From the NCBI GenBank assembly GCA_049999765.1, contig JBNGIQ010007860.1:24915-88914 (forward strand): a stretch of DNA of 64,000 nucleotides, given 5' to 3'. Origin of the DNA: Phaeoceros laevis (lineage: Eukaryota > Anthocerotophyta > Anthocerotopsida > Notothyladales). The notes below the pieces were generated by a model. That model had not been told where the DNA came from and ran no database searches. It was given only the letters and a program-made list of their open reading frames with translations. The number at the start of each line of letters is the position of its first letter. Positions within the stretch are counted from its first letter, which is position 1. A program made the position numbers and the translations under genes. Of the stretch, positions 44,635 to 55,700 are shown in pieces.

Positions 44635-47600
44635 ATGGCGCTGGCGTGCTGGCCCTCCTTTCTCGGGGGCGCCCTCCTGCTCCTGGGTCTCGAGGTCGTC
44701 CTGGGCATTGCGCTCCTAGCACGTCTTATGCAGGGCCTTCGACACGGCTCTCGGGAAGCCCATGCCGCTGCAATAAGCTCGGCCTCCGAGGCTGCCCTGG
44801 CGAAGCGAGAGGTTGATCAGCCCCCTCCTCAACGTGCCTCCTCCTCCTCCGGCAGCGTAGTGCTGCAGGTACGCTTGGCTTGCTGCATTTTCCTTCAATG
44901 CGTGCTTAGTATGGCCTTGGATGGTTGGATGGACTTATATGCATCAGATCTTGACGCTGAATGATCTTTTCGTTGGGCACACTTTCCCCGTCCGCTACGC
45001 ACACTGCTCTCAAGGATCTGGCTCTACGACCTAAACCTTTTTTCATTTCTATTGTCGCTGAACTGAAGGGACCGGTGTGGATAGCTTTAGAGCCACGTGA
45101 GCACAGCAGGAAATCGCGTGAAAAGCAAAAGAGGAGGGAAAGCTGGAAGGATGTCGCCGATGTTAACCCCGTGTGGAGGCGGGCAAAACTACAGGACAGG
45201 ACTCTTATTCTGACTGCATCAGATGGTAGCGAGGATAAAGTCCTTTTGGAAGGATGCGATGTTGTTGCAGTATCTGGAGGTTCTGCGCCGGGGCGAAAAT
45301 GGTAACCTTACAGCTCAGTTCGTCCGATCTGAAAGCATGAACTCGATATTTGTTCCCCTGATGGCTTGGCTTGAACCATAGGACAAAAACAATTTCTATT
45401 CGGTTACTGGTCAGCCGGTGATGCGAGATTCATCCTTCGCTTGTTTTCTTGGTTTAAAGGGCCAGAAGATATCCTGTGAAGTTGCAGCACAGCCGGAGAC
45501 TGATCTATGAGGGGTCTGGTACATGCTTGCTCTATTTTAACACTGGCTGGGAAAAGGAGGCTTGGTGCGAATGTCTTCGGGGGGCTGCAAAGCTGGAGTA
45601 CAATGTGGATGACTGGTATTTGAAACTCAAGAGAGAGTTTGAGGATTACTCCACCAAAGTCAGCAGCCAACAACCTTTGTATGGTGAAGCTCTTGCCAGT
45701 CAAAGGAAGATTACAGGCAGCGACCCTGAATCTTCCTCGAAGAAACGGCGAGTTTTTTGGAAGCGTCTGACGAGGAAGAGCTCCAAAAATAGTAAGGAGT
45801 ACAAAGCTGATAGCCAGTCCGTACCAGTGCCAACTGTTCGACAGGTTGCTGATGGTGACGAGAGAACTCGAGCGAGACGAACTTCAGATGGGTCGAAAAA
45901 GGCCGCCACTGCTGAAAGGACTCTTAGTTTATCTAGTGGTCGGGGAGAATTTGCTGCGGGAGATGAGATTGGAAAGTGTGCATCCATGCCCCCGTTGCAA
46001 GGAGAGAGTATGGAGGGAGTTGAGACAGTAGTGGTGCAGAGGAATGTTGAGGATGGCCAAGTCCTCAGTGAAGGCAGAAGTTCAGTGGACCATGGGCTTC
46101 TTTGTTGGAACATGATCATTTCGAGGATGTTCTTTGACATTTACCACAGTGCAGATGTTACTGGCTTTGTCCAGCAACGCATACAGGCAAGTGTCTGCTG
46201 ACCTCCATTTCCTGGTTGCGTCCTCCTTTGAAGTTTTTGCGCTTATACTGATCGGTGTGTGCAGCTTGCATTTTGTGCTCTGGTTAGTATGTTTGATTGA
46301 AGCAGGTACAGTGTAAGCGTGGAGGTGCATCATATGTTTTGCTGTTATTCCTTCTACGGGGTGTGAAATGAATGTTACTGAGACCAATGCTGTACTGTGC
46401 CTTCTGTTTCATTCCAGAAGCTTTTAACCGCTAAGTCGGCAAACCCTGGCTACATAGGTGCCTTGGTGTGCACACACCTGGATCTTGGAACTTGTCCACC
46501 TTTAGCTCATGGCATGAGAGTGATTCCTGTAGACTCAGATGGGGTGTGGGCTCTTGAAGCTGATCTGGAATATTATGGTGGTGCTGTTCTGACGGTGGAA
46601 ACAAGGCTCGACCTAAGGGACCCAAAGGATCAGGAGAGGTTCGCTAACAAAGGACTGGAGCCCACCCTGGCTGGTGCAGCCACAGCAGATCTTTTGACAA
46701 AAGGAATAGCAAGCCTTGGAGAGGATCTTGAGATTGCCGAGAGTTCTGGACTTCCGACATCTACTGGTCCAGACAGGAGGGATCTGGATGTGAGTAGATT
46801 TGGTATGTATTGTAACCTTTGCAATCGTCCAAGAAGTTATGTCTGGTAAACAAATTCCCCTGTAACGTACAGATATCAGTTTGTTAGACTATGTGGCAAG
46901 TTCAATAAAAGTGAAGTTTGGACTTGCATGTCACAGGCAGCAGAAGAGGTTGGGTGCATTCATCCATTGCAAGTTGCAAAGCTATGTTGAAGAATGTGGC
47001 CGAACAGGTGTCACAGGTCAGTATTCTTTACTCTAAAGGTCGTTGTTGTCTTCTGCACTTCGTCGCCACGGGTTAGATTGTTTGACTAATGTTTGGTGAG
47101 AAGTATTTTTTAGCTGTCAGCCGTGCTTCTGCTGTAGTAGCTGAGGACGCCGAACTTTTGTGGTGACTGCAGGTGCCTCTTACATTGTCTGTTAAGGTTG
47201 TCTCCCTTAAAGGAACATTATGCTTACGGTTTAGGCCACCTCCATCAGACCGTGTCTGGTTTGGTTTCACCTCTATGCCAAGCCTTGAAATGGAATCAGA
47301 GCCCTGTATTGGGGACCACAAGATCAACAGTGGTCCTGTAGCTGCTTTTATAGTGGAGCGCATAAAGGTTGGTCTTTAGCCCAGGGTGGTGCAGTGAGGT
47401 TGTCAACTCTGCATGCAATTTGTCTTTTTGGAACTTTGTGTTAACCCTGGTTGTTGTCCATTCTCCCTTGTTAAACGTATTCTTATCGGTTGGTTATACA
47501 GGATCAATACAGAGGAAACGTCATTCGGTAATGAAGTGTTGTGATTTGGCATGCTGTGTAGGCTTTACTGCGGGAGGCTCTAGTGCTGCCACAGTGTGAG

Positions 47601-48239
47601 GATATTCATCTCCCTTGGATGATAACAGATAAGGACAACTGGGTAGCACAAAGTGCTGTACCGTTTTCATGGAGTGGTCCGGTTCAGAATGCAGAGAGCT
47701 CAAACAATGTTGCTAACGTGGATACTGGGAGCTTGTCTGCTCAACATAGTGATAAAGCCTCTGGGGACAGTGTTCCAGCTCATTCAGTTGAAGATGTCGG
47801 TTTGCAGTCCAGTGCGACCACTCCAGCCCAACCTCAGTTTCAATCGGATAGCTCAGCCATGGTTGTACCGGTTATCGCTTCGGCGGTGTTGGGCGGCTAT
47901 GATGATGAACTGAGAGTTCCCCTTATAGGAAATGGGGTAGAGAATGTGAATGGTGATCAAGACCAACGGGAAGGTTCGGATGCTTCAATAAGTTTCAACG
48001 AACAGTACTCTGATGGTGAAGCTAGCTCTCGCAGTGTGGGACCAGCTGATGGTGCTGAGCAGACCTTGGGAAGGGCAGGTGGCTCAAGACGAGCTAAAGT
48101 TCTGAACCTTGGGAAAAGGTTGGGGGTGAAGTTTGAAGACAAAAGAAAGAATGTCCTTGAGAGGATCCGAGAAAGAAAGTGTAGTGGCGGGGTGTCAGAG
48201 TTTACTGTTGAGGATTTGACAGATGGCAAAGGTTCTTAG
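44635..48239 (+). CDS. TEX2-like protein: PH-like plus SMP lipid-transfer domain
   Basis: SMP proteins move lipids at ER contact sites. Seven exons close in phase: 44635-44868, 45015-45301, 45460-46186, 46418-46802, 46937-47016, 47173-47367 and 47562-48239 (861 aa). The N-terminal membrane anchor is FLGGALLLLGLEVVLGIALL. A PH-like domain covers about residues 80-210 (GPVWIALEP, RTLILTASDGSEDKVLLEGC, YPVKLQHSRRLIYEG, FNTGWEKEAWCECLR), then a basic linker (RVFWKRLTRKSSKNSK). The SMP domain runs from about 388 to 640 (WNMIISRMFFDIYH, CPPLAHGMRVIPVDSDGVWA, VTVETRL-like strand, RPPPSDRVWFGFTSMP, IGDHKINSGPVAAFIVERIK). The C-terminus is polar. The intron after 46186 has a GC donor (CAG/GCAAGT). The start of exon 2 (45015) is inferred from phase and is the weakest border. 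Confidence 0.9.
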
Positions 48240-49389
48240 AACTGGGGATCCATTGAACCTTTTGATTTTTGCTCCAGCATTGAGTACAAATGTTGGGACT
48301 TAGGAACGGGGTCCTATCTATGTTGAGCATTTGCCACAGGTGCCTTGATCCAAGTTCCTGTATATCTGGAGTTTGGTTCAAACAGGCAGGCTGCACGGTG
48401 AAGAACATAATTTGCCAGCAGGATATCAATATCGGCAAAGTGGTGCGTGCCATACATCCCATAAGCTGGACAAGAGCCGGGCCTATTGCCACAAGTGTAT
48501 GCTTATTGGTTCCGAATGTGAGAAAGACGTGCAAGGGGACCGGCGTGGCTTTAGCCATCCCGCTGTTCTCTTCTGCCCTACCGGCTAGAGCAGCACGGTG
48601 GAAAATTGGCTGAAGGTATGGAAGAAGCCCTCGTGACCTTTATGTAACAAGCTCACTTTCTGTTGACCGGACGATAGAGGAAGGCCGCCTGGAACGACCC
48701 AATTTTTTCTCAGTGACGGCATATATGACCAAATTGCTTCCCCAGTAGCAGCTCCATAGGTAAGAACATGGTGGTTGAAGCAACTGGAGTGTAAATTAGC
48801 TTGTAGACTCATTTGTAGTTCGGGCCGCCGATGTAATAAGAGGTATCCTGATCATCATCACGATCCTGGAAGTCGGAAAAGGACGTTGATCTATGGTGTC
48901 TGGCTCACTCCGTCACGTTCCGAAAACACACCCAACAGACCGGAGAGCCACAAGGCACTTGTGTTACATGTGAGTCTGTAACGCCGGAGATATGGCATCC
49001 ACGCCATTTGGCAGATTCGTTAGTCGAATGAACTGGGAATTGAGGTATGATGTCCCCAGCTGTGTCAGCCTCTCTAACCTCCGGCAAGAACTGTGTCCTA
49101 CGGACGTGGAACTGCTTGAAAACGCATTGCATTATTCTGGGACAGAAGTGCCGATCCGCTTGAGCAAAGTAGTGTTTGGCGTCTAATTCACGAGCCACGG
49201 GGGATAATGGCCCGATGCCAAGAAGTTCAGCGTTTGTCCCCTTGGGTAGGTTACCGCAGCTCAAGTGAGAAGAAGCGGTGGTTGTGAGAGCTGGCCAACC
49301 CTACCAAGGTGTACTTACTTCATACCAGTGTACAGGGAATCTGACAGTGAAGAGGGAATCTCACAGTGAAGCCGATTGGGAGCACGCAG
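48240..49389. other. Intergenic, no gene recognised
   Basis: A 64-codon plus ORF at 48992-49186 (MASTPFGRFVSRMNWELRYD) has natural composition but no match I know. A short imperfect tandem GGGAATCTGACAGTGAAGA occurs at about 49336-49373. Confidence 0.4.
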
Positions 49390-50430
49390 GAAGGCCTGCC
49401 GCCTGATGAAGTTTTGTTGGTTAGCTGTTTGAAGGCATGTGATAGCACTGGAGCCATTCAAATGGGCAAGCAGCTACATAGCCAGCTTCGGGACAGAGGT
49501 CTGGATGACGATGTAGGTGTTGTCTAGGCCCTGCTTGACATGTATTCGAAGTGTGGGAGTTCGAAGGATGCACGTGAAGTATTTGATAGGGTGGCAAATA
49601 AGGATGTGGTATCACGGACGGCGATGATTGCAGGTCTACTCAAAATGGTTGTGACCAATATGGCATTGGTCTGTTCACAGGCGGTGCTCCAGCAGGGAGT
49701 GGAACCTGATGCCACATCTTGCGGCAGTCATGTCGATTAGGTACAAAGGGTCAGCAACATTTTCAGATGATGAAAGATATGGAGTAACTCCTTCTGTTGA
49801 TCGCTACATCTGTATGGTTCATGTTCTTGGGAGAGTGTGGGGTGGAAGGCGTTTGCTTCATGCTCGCAGATCTCATGGTGACACGGAACGTGGGCGACGC
49901 TCTTCTGATCATCTTGTTGAGTTGGAGAGGTTAGTATCCATTTGCCAATGTGGAATATTTTTATGCCAGTGCTGTTCATTTGGATGAGGTGACGAAAATA
50001 GGGACGCTAGGAAAAAGTGCAGGTGCCTCAAAGAAGCCTGCACTGGCTGGGCAAACTGCAGTGGTTTGTGGTAGCCAAGACCTGGGTGATATTGTCTCAA
50101 AATTGAGGAGCATGAATTTCATGCTGAAGGAGGAAAGTCATAGGTCTCACACAGAGTTGGTGCTGTAGCCAATATCTCAGTCAGAAAAGGAAGATACTAT
50201 TTGTGGACATGCTGAGAAATTGGCAGTGGCATATGGCCTCCTGAACAAGGCTCTACGTTTTTATATCCCAAGAATCTCAGGATGTGCAATGATTGCCACA
50301 GCAGCACCGAGATTTTGTCAAGGATAGAAACTCAGGATATCGTAGTCAGAGATGCACACCGTGTACGTCATTTCCCAGACGGGTTCTGTTCTTGCAAGGA
50401 TTCACATGCCAGGTGTGTCTTACTTCTGGG
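49390..50430 (+). pseudogene. PPR-DYW gene remnant
   Basis: Fragments in all three plus frames follow the normal order: SCLKAC-type repeat start (GAIQMGKQLHSQLRDRGL), LLDMYSKCGSSKDAREVFD, VANKDVVSRTAMIAGL, QAVLQQGVEPDAT, VTPSVDRYICMVHVLGR, E-domain text (VEYFYASAVHLDEVTKIG, SKKPALAGQTAVV), E+ (SKLRSMNFMLKEESH, GHAEKLAVAYGLL) and a DYW-type end (MCNDCHSSTEILSRIETQ, DAHRVRHFPDGFCSCKD). The deaminase HxE-type motif is represented by the GHAEK block. Stops and frame changes are frequent, for example after VGVV near 49526 and after ELVL at 50166. Intact relatives do C-to-U RNA editing in organelles; this copy cannot be translated whole. Confidence 0.85.
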
Positions 50431-51007
50431 CAGCATTTACTTCGTGTGGCTTGAGCCACAATCTAGCAAACTCAATCAAGCTGGTCAGGAGCATGTTGGG
50501 GACCAACCTATTTTTCCTGCAATCTGGTCAAATATATGCCTTGGTGTTGAGTACACTTTGTGTTGTTGTTGATGATCTGCCAACGCAGGCACAAGGTGGG
50601 TTGCTCTGCCGCTCTAGCAAAGTGATCCATTGATTTCCAGATGGAATATTCGGAAGCAAAAACCTCAGAACGCTTGAGGAACAACATTAGCAAGTTCAGC
50701 GAGACAAGCAGATGTTCCGATTTGGAGCTGAAGTCTGAGGACCAGAAAGTCGAGGGCAACTAGCGCCGAGACACTTTTATGTTCTAAAGATCTTGATTCT
50801 TGATGCTTACACAAAGCAGAGCAAGTGCAGCTCCCCGAAGGTGGAACCCTCCCAGTACTGACGTATCCAGAGAAGATGGTGTAGAATGCATGAGAAGTTG
50901 AAATCTGATCCTTTTTGTCATCTCAAATCAAGGATAAAAGTGAGCGTTTTACAACCAAGTCAGGGGACTCAGGGAGTCAGGGGACTCAGGGAGGGAGTGA
51001 AACAAAG
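50431..51007. other. Intergenic, no gene seen
   Basis: An exact 17-bp tandem duplication lies at 50958-50991 (AGTCAGGGGACTCAGGG). A 40-codon ORF at 50641-50763 is unsupported. Confidence 0.5.
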
Positions 51008-52666
51008 TTAGCGGGGGGAAATGTGGGCAGCGCCTTCCGGTTCATGGGAAACGGGAACCCCTGCGCCCTGACTCTGGCCGTGAAACGCCTCCAAGTCTAG
51101 CTGACGGACCTTGAGGATCCAAGCAACGGCCATGCCGGCGACGAAGCCGTAGGCGGCATTGGACCAGGCGACGCTGATGATGGCGACGAGCAGCATGATG
51201 AAGGAGTCGGTGCGGGAGCGCTGGTCGCGCGCCGCCAGCGCCAGCTCCAGGCCGGCGAAGAGCAGCAGCACGCCCAGCAGGGCCACGGGGAACTGCGCCA
51301 GCACCTTGAGCAGCGAGCTCCCGAGGAAGAGGCTGACCAGGAGCTTGAGCGTGCCCAGCAGCACCACCGACAGCCCCGACCGCGCGCCGAAGCGGTACTG
51401 CCCCGCCAGGCCGCTGCAGCCGTGCGCCACGGGCATGGCGCCGAACCAGCAGCCGACGATGTTCATGACGCCGACGGAGGCGGACACCCGGAACACGCTC
51501 ACATGCCTGCTGCTGCCGCTGTCGGCTTTGGTGTGCGGGAAGAGGTCGTGCGCCAGCTTCACTGTGGCGATCACGCTGTCCAGCACGGAGATGGGGAGCT
51601 GCGGGATGGCCCCGCGCATGAACCCTGTCTTCCAGTCGGGCAGGCGGATGCGCACGATCCTGGGCCTGGAGGGGCCGACGCGCAGGCTGTGGAAGATGCT
51701 AGGGCTGCGGATGAAGGCCAGCAGCACTCCCAGGACCACCAGCAGCAGCGCCGTCGGGATGACGAACACCTTGCGCTCTCCTTCGCCGCCGCCATCGCCT
51801 CCATCGCCGCCATCGCCCTTCAAGAAGGTGTCCAGCCTGCGCTTGGCCCAATGCTGCTTGTTCTTCTGGTCGGCACCCGCGTTGCCGGCCTGATCCCCCG
51901 GCGCCGCCGGCGCCGACGCCGCGAGATCGCTCCCCTGCCCGCCTTCCAGGTCGTTTCCCTGCTTCTTCGTGCCGTGGACCGCTTCCCCTCCCACGCCGGT
52001 GACCCCCACCACGAAGCAGAAGGCGGCGATGGCCAGAATGCGGCCGTCCAGCCCGATCCAGGGCCGGTTGGCGCCCATGCTGCCCCGGGAGAAGTGCTGC
52101 TCGTTGAGGATGTACTTGACGCCGGCGATGCCGAAGCTGAGGCCCTGCGCGAGCTGGATGCCGCGCACCACCGACAGCGGCACCAGCCAGTTGACGAAGC
52201 CCATGAGGCCGGTGCCGGCCAGAAACAGCAGCACGAAGGAGACGGACAGCCCCGCCGCCATCATCTCCGGGATGCTGAACGGGTTGCCTTTGTCGATGGC
52301 GGCGACGGCGATGGATCGCATCGGCTGCACCGGCATGGGCAGGCCGAACAGGATGCCCGTCACGACGTTGAAGAAGCCGGAGAAGAAGAGGGTGGTGCCC
52401 AGGTCCAGTCCGTTCACCATCGCCAGGGCGATCACCACCGGGATGAAGGTGCCCAGGTCGCCCACGGACCCGCTGATCTCGTCCGCCAGCGTCCGCTTAT
52501 CGAGCTTGCCGTGCTCTTGCCGCCCCACCAGCCACGAGATGCCCCCGCTCTTCCAAGCGGACAGCCAATTCTTACCCCGCGACGACTGCCCCGACGCCTC
52601 CGACGTTGTATCGGCGATGGCCGGGTCTCCCGACGCCCCCGTCAGGCACGCCATCGCCTTGGCCAA
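51008..52666 (-). CDS. Molybdate transporter, MOT1 (SulP-related) family
   Basis: This is a high-affinity molybdate carrier supplying molybdenum-cofactor enzymes; family members sit in plasma, vacuolar or other membranes. It is a single exon of 552 aa, and MOT1 genes in other plants are also commonly intronless. Motif 1 is LADEISGSVGDLGTFIPVVI (GSVGDLGTFIP at 66-76), with PMPVQPMRSIAVAAIDKGNP (109-128). Motif 2 is CWFGAMPVAHGCSGLAGQYR followed by FGARSGL. About ten membrane segments are evident. A long hydrophilic insert (about residues 230-305) carries acidic and Gly-Asp repeats (GDGGDGGDGGGEGE). Base composition is far more GC-rich than neighbours, with strong G/C third positions, which also creates a long open frame on the opposite strand. 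Confidence 0.93.
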   Translation of the reverse strand: MAKAMACLTGASGDPAIADTTSEASGQSSRGKNWLSAWKSGGISWLVGRQEHGKLDKRTLADEISGSVGDLGTFIPVVIALAMVNGLDLGTTLFFSGFFNVVTGILFGLPMPVQPMRSIAVAAIDKGNPFSIPEMMAAGLSVSFVLLFLAGTGLMGFVNWLVPLSVVRGIQLAQGLSFGIAGVKYILNEQHFSRGSMGANRPWIGLDGRILAIAAFCFVVGVTGVGGEAVHGTKKQGNDLEGGQGSDLAASAPAAPGDQAGNAGADQKNKQHWAKRRLDTFLKGDGGDGGDGGGEGERKVFVIPTALLLVVLGVLLAFIRSPSIFHSLRVGPSRPRIVRIRLPDWKTGFMRGAIPQLPISVLDSVIATVKLAHDLFPHTKADSGSSRHVSVFRVSASVGVMNIVGCWFGAMPVAHGCSGLAGQYRFGARSGLSVVLLGTLKLLVSLFLGSSLLKVLAQFPVALLGVLLLFAGLELALAARDQRSRTDSFIMLLVAIISVAWSNAAYGFVAGMAVAWILKVRQLDLEAFHGQSQGAGVPVSHEPEGAAHISPR

Positions 52667-54813
52667 GAGCTTGGCAACAACCGTCGTCCTGCAAATCCCA
52701 AGAGCACGTCTTGAGCATCATCGAGCGGCAGTGGTGGGTGAATGAATGTGCTACAATTCATGGTTGGCAACAGGATGACTGGTGGAAACGGACTTGGTCG
52801 CATGGAATGCTTACATTTTCGCAGATCGCAGCCCCGCGGAAACGTCCTCCTCCTTTCTCAATGCTCAGACTGCATTTCTGTGAGCCTCTGTTGTTAGATG
52901 GCCGGGATGCTGCTGCTGTGCACATAGTCTGTATCTCCTAACGCTTTACACAAGGATTGGCTGGCTGGGCGCTTGGAACGGCAGTCGCCGACCTTGCCCC
53001 TCAAGCGTCCCTCACAACCGAACCACAATCTCCATCGCTTAACGAGATTCTGGGAGACCCAGTCATTTCACACCCTCAACGATGGCAAAGGGGGGTACCG
53101 GCGGCCATGGTCAACCGACATAACCGCCAGACTTGATGGCATGTCATCTGAGCATGTTTATTACTAGCTGTATGCTCAACTTCTCAACTTAGTTACGGAT
53201 GCCGTGAAAAAGCAGTGATCGATAGGACATGATTATTTTTGGGAGTACAAAGAAGCCTCCATCTTTGTGGACCTTTGGGACCCATGAAGCACGTAATAAA
53301 GACTCTTGTTTTTCTTCCACTAACAACAATTCTCCCAAGTGACAAGCCCAACATGCAGTTAATTTAAGAAAATATAATATCCTTAAAAATATATCAATTT
53401 TCTTTGATTTATAAAACTTGTATAATATTTTATATTAGTAATATCAAGTGAGCTTACATATGAAATTTTTCCCATTTATTTTTTGATTTTTACATAATCT
53501 CTTAAAAATTATGTAAGCCCAGAAATGGAAGTATGAATGCTGATGGTCCATCTTCATACACCCAGAGGTTCTAAGCTAGTAACTATTAAATGAATGTGTA
53601 ATATAATTAATATACCAATAAATATGCTTATTGAGTATGAAATCAAGTATGGTTTAATATGTAATTAAATATATTAAGTTATCATTTATAGTAATACTAA
53701 AATTGGAGAAGTGGAAGATACAATATGACTATATCCTTAATATATATGTTTCAAGAAGTATGTAGAAGACTTTAGGATTTAGAATATATAACCCACTATG
53801 TTCCTCTATATAACATAACTTTAAGCATTTTGGAGCTTCAGTTTTGAGCTAGTGATTAATTTTACTAGTTACCACTTATAAGTGCTTGTGCCCTAGTAAG
53901 CATGTCAAAGTCCTTGCCTTCTTACCCTAAAGGATAAACAATTTGATGAATGCTATCCTTGCCTTCTTATCCTAATTGAGTCCTAGCTATCATTTGTTTG
54001 TCAATTTTTATCTTGATTAAAGAATCATTTTATCTTGATGGTCTTTCATCGTGAAAATATCATCCTTGTACAATAATGAACGTCTACCACCTCTCATTTC
54101 CAAACTTGAAATCAAAAAAGATATGACAACAAGTTTCTATGTTGAATTAATTACATAAAATCATATTTTCTTATTGAGGAGACAACTATTTTCTTACTAG
54201 GAGACAACTATTACTTTTGAAGTTTGCCTTATCTAGGCAGTGCTGTTACTAGAACACATGGTCTAGTAAACCTTGCACTTAAGATCCTGTGCTTGGCTTA
54301 TTAATGTTTGGACAACTAACATACTTCGGACAACACTTGTAACTAAAGCATACACACTTTTGTGTACGAGGAAAACGTGTAGTATCTTGGTTGAATCTCC
54401 AAGAGTATATTCTACAATCTCTCACCATGAGAAAAAGGACCACACAAATTTGTCCAAAGATGACGACACATATAAAAAGCTATATTGTAATACAAAAGTT
54501 TTTTTTGACGAAGTTTAACTTATTGGCAACACTGGAACAAAGGCCTATAAGGCTATAAGGCACGGAGGAGGCGTCTTATACAGACCGCCCACCTGTATAC
54601 AAGAGTTGATAGGCTATTGGAAGCATATAGTATGTGCCTCTAATAGTTCTTGTAGAAGAATTTGATGAATGAATATATGATAATTTCCTCCATGCTAGGT
54701 AGGTCTGCTGTAGCAAGCTAGGAATGTCTGGAAGATAAACATGTGAGCGGAGAGGCTCTGGAGGAGGATACCAATGGCAACAGCGCTCACACACACAGAC
54801 ACTGCATGATGCG
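52667..54813. other. Gene-free, AT-rich stretch
   Basis: 52667-53160 is the MOT1 upstream region. 53330-54500 is strongly AT-rich with short direct repeats (GAGACAACTATT near 54178 and 54201; CTTGCCTTCTTA.CCTAA near 53915 and 53960; GGCTATAAGGC near 54550). No gene is recognised. Confidence 0.5.
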
Positions 54814-55080
54814 TCACGCGGACAATTTCAGGTCCATAATGCTCTTCAATCGTGGCGCGTACATGTTGTAGATCACAGCCTGCCTCTTGGCCACCTCCAG
54901 CTGCTCCCGGCCAAATTGAAAGGCTCGCTCCTTATCTTGCTCCGGCAAGTCCCGGTTTTGTCGGAATGTTTCACCGCTCCTGCGTTTGATGTACTCGCGA
55001 ACGTTGTAATTGCTGAACTTGCGCGCCTCTCGCAGCAAGGAGCGATACAGTGCCAGGGCGCTCTCCCGAGTAGCTGCCAT
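54814..55080 (-). CDS. ISD11: LYR-motif protein ISD11 (LYRM4)
   Basis: ISD11 stabilises the mitochondrial cysteine desulfurase (NFS1) with acyl carrier protein, at the first step of Fe-S cluster assembly. It is a single exon of 88 aa starting at the ATG at 55080; longer upstream frames lack support. The LYR tripeptide is at residues 11-13 (ALALYRSLLREARKFSNYNV). It is followed by REYIKRRSGETFRQNR and EQLEVAKRQAVIYNMYA, a pattern specific to ISD11 rather than other LYRMs. The length fits the family (about 80-95 aa). It lies head to head with the COBRA-like gene, 620 bp apart. Confidence 0.93.
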   Translation of the reverse strand: MAATRESALALYRSLLREARKFSNYNVREYIKRRSGETFRQNRDLPEQDKERAFQFGREQLEVAKRQAVIYNMYAPRLKSIMDLKLSA

Positions 55081-55700
55081 CGCCAACAGCCCAGGCACAG
55101 GCCGCCACTTTCGCCACTGTACTGGATGCGGCAATGAAAAGTATAGTTTGTGGTAACAGACGCATTTATTATTCCAAAAGTCCAACTGCCCCGAACGACC
55201 GGAGTACTATCGTGTTCGGGGGCAACTGCTGTGATAGATACACTAGTGTTTCCGAGTCCAATAATACACCCAAGGTGTGATATTAGGGTTCCTTGCCATG
55301 TACCATCGAAGGTCCATCTATGTGTGTGGGTGGTCAATGTGTGTTGTCTTTGAGGCCCTTACTACTTAAGCGAGTTGTTTCATAATAAACGCAAGTCTTT
55401 GGCTTCACGCTTGTGGAGTTGGCTAAACACCATAATCTTCCTACTACTACTACAACTTGTGTAGCGCCACTTGGGGTGTGAGCGCGTGAGCGCTGTCGAG
55501 GTTCGATTGCAGAATGCTTGCTTGCTTGAGCAAGAAAACAGCAGGTCCCGAGCTGGAAACTTAAACCAGCTGGAGATAGATTCCAGATGGCTCTGTACTC
55601 GGGTCCTGAAGAGCATGGCACAAACTTACACCCTGTCTAGAAGACGAAAAAGGATCTGGAATTCGTAGAAGCTAGAATCGAAGCCTCTTTGAACAGCACA
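55081..55700. promoter_or_regulatory. Shared upstream region of ISD11 and COBRA-like
   Basis: This is the intergenic stretch between divergent starts. No coding feature is supported and no individual element can be named with confidence. Confidence 0.4.

Noticed and set aside
51422-52714. 430-codon plus-strand ORF opposite MOT1, rich in His/Asp/Gln/Ala
   Set aside because: It is the antisense shadow of a GC-rich gene; the minus frame has clear MOT1 motifs and the plus frame has none.
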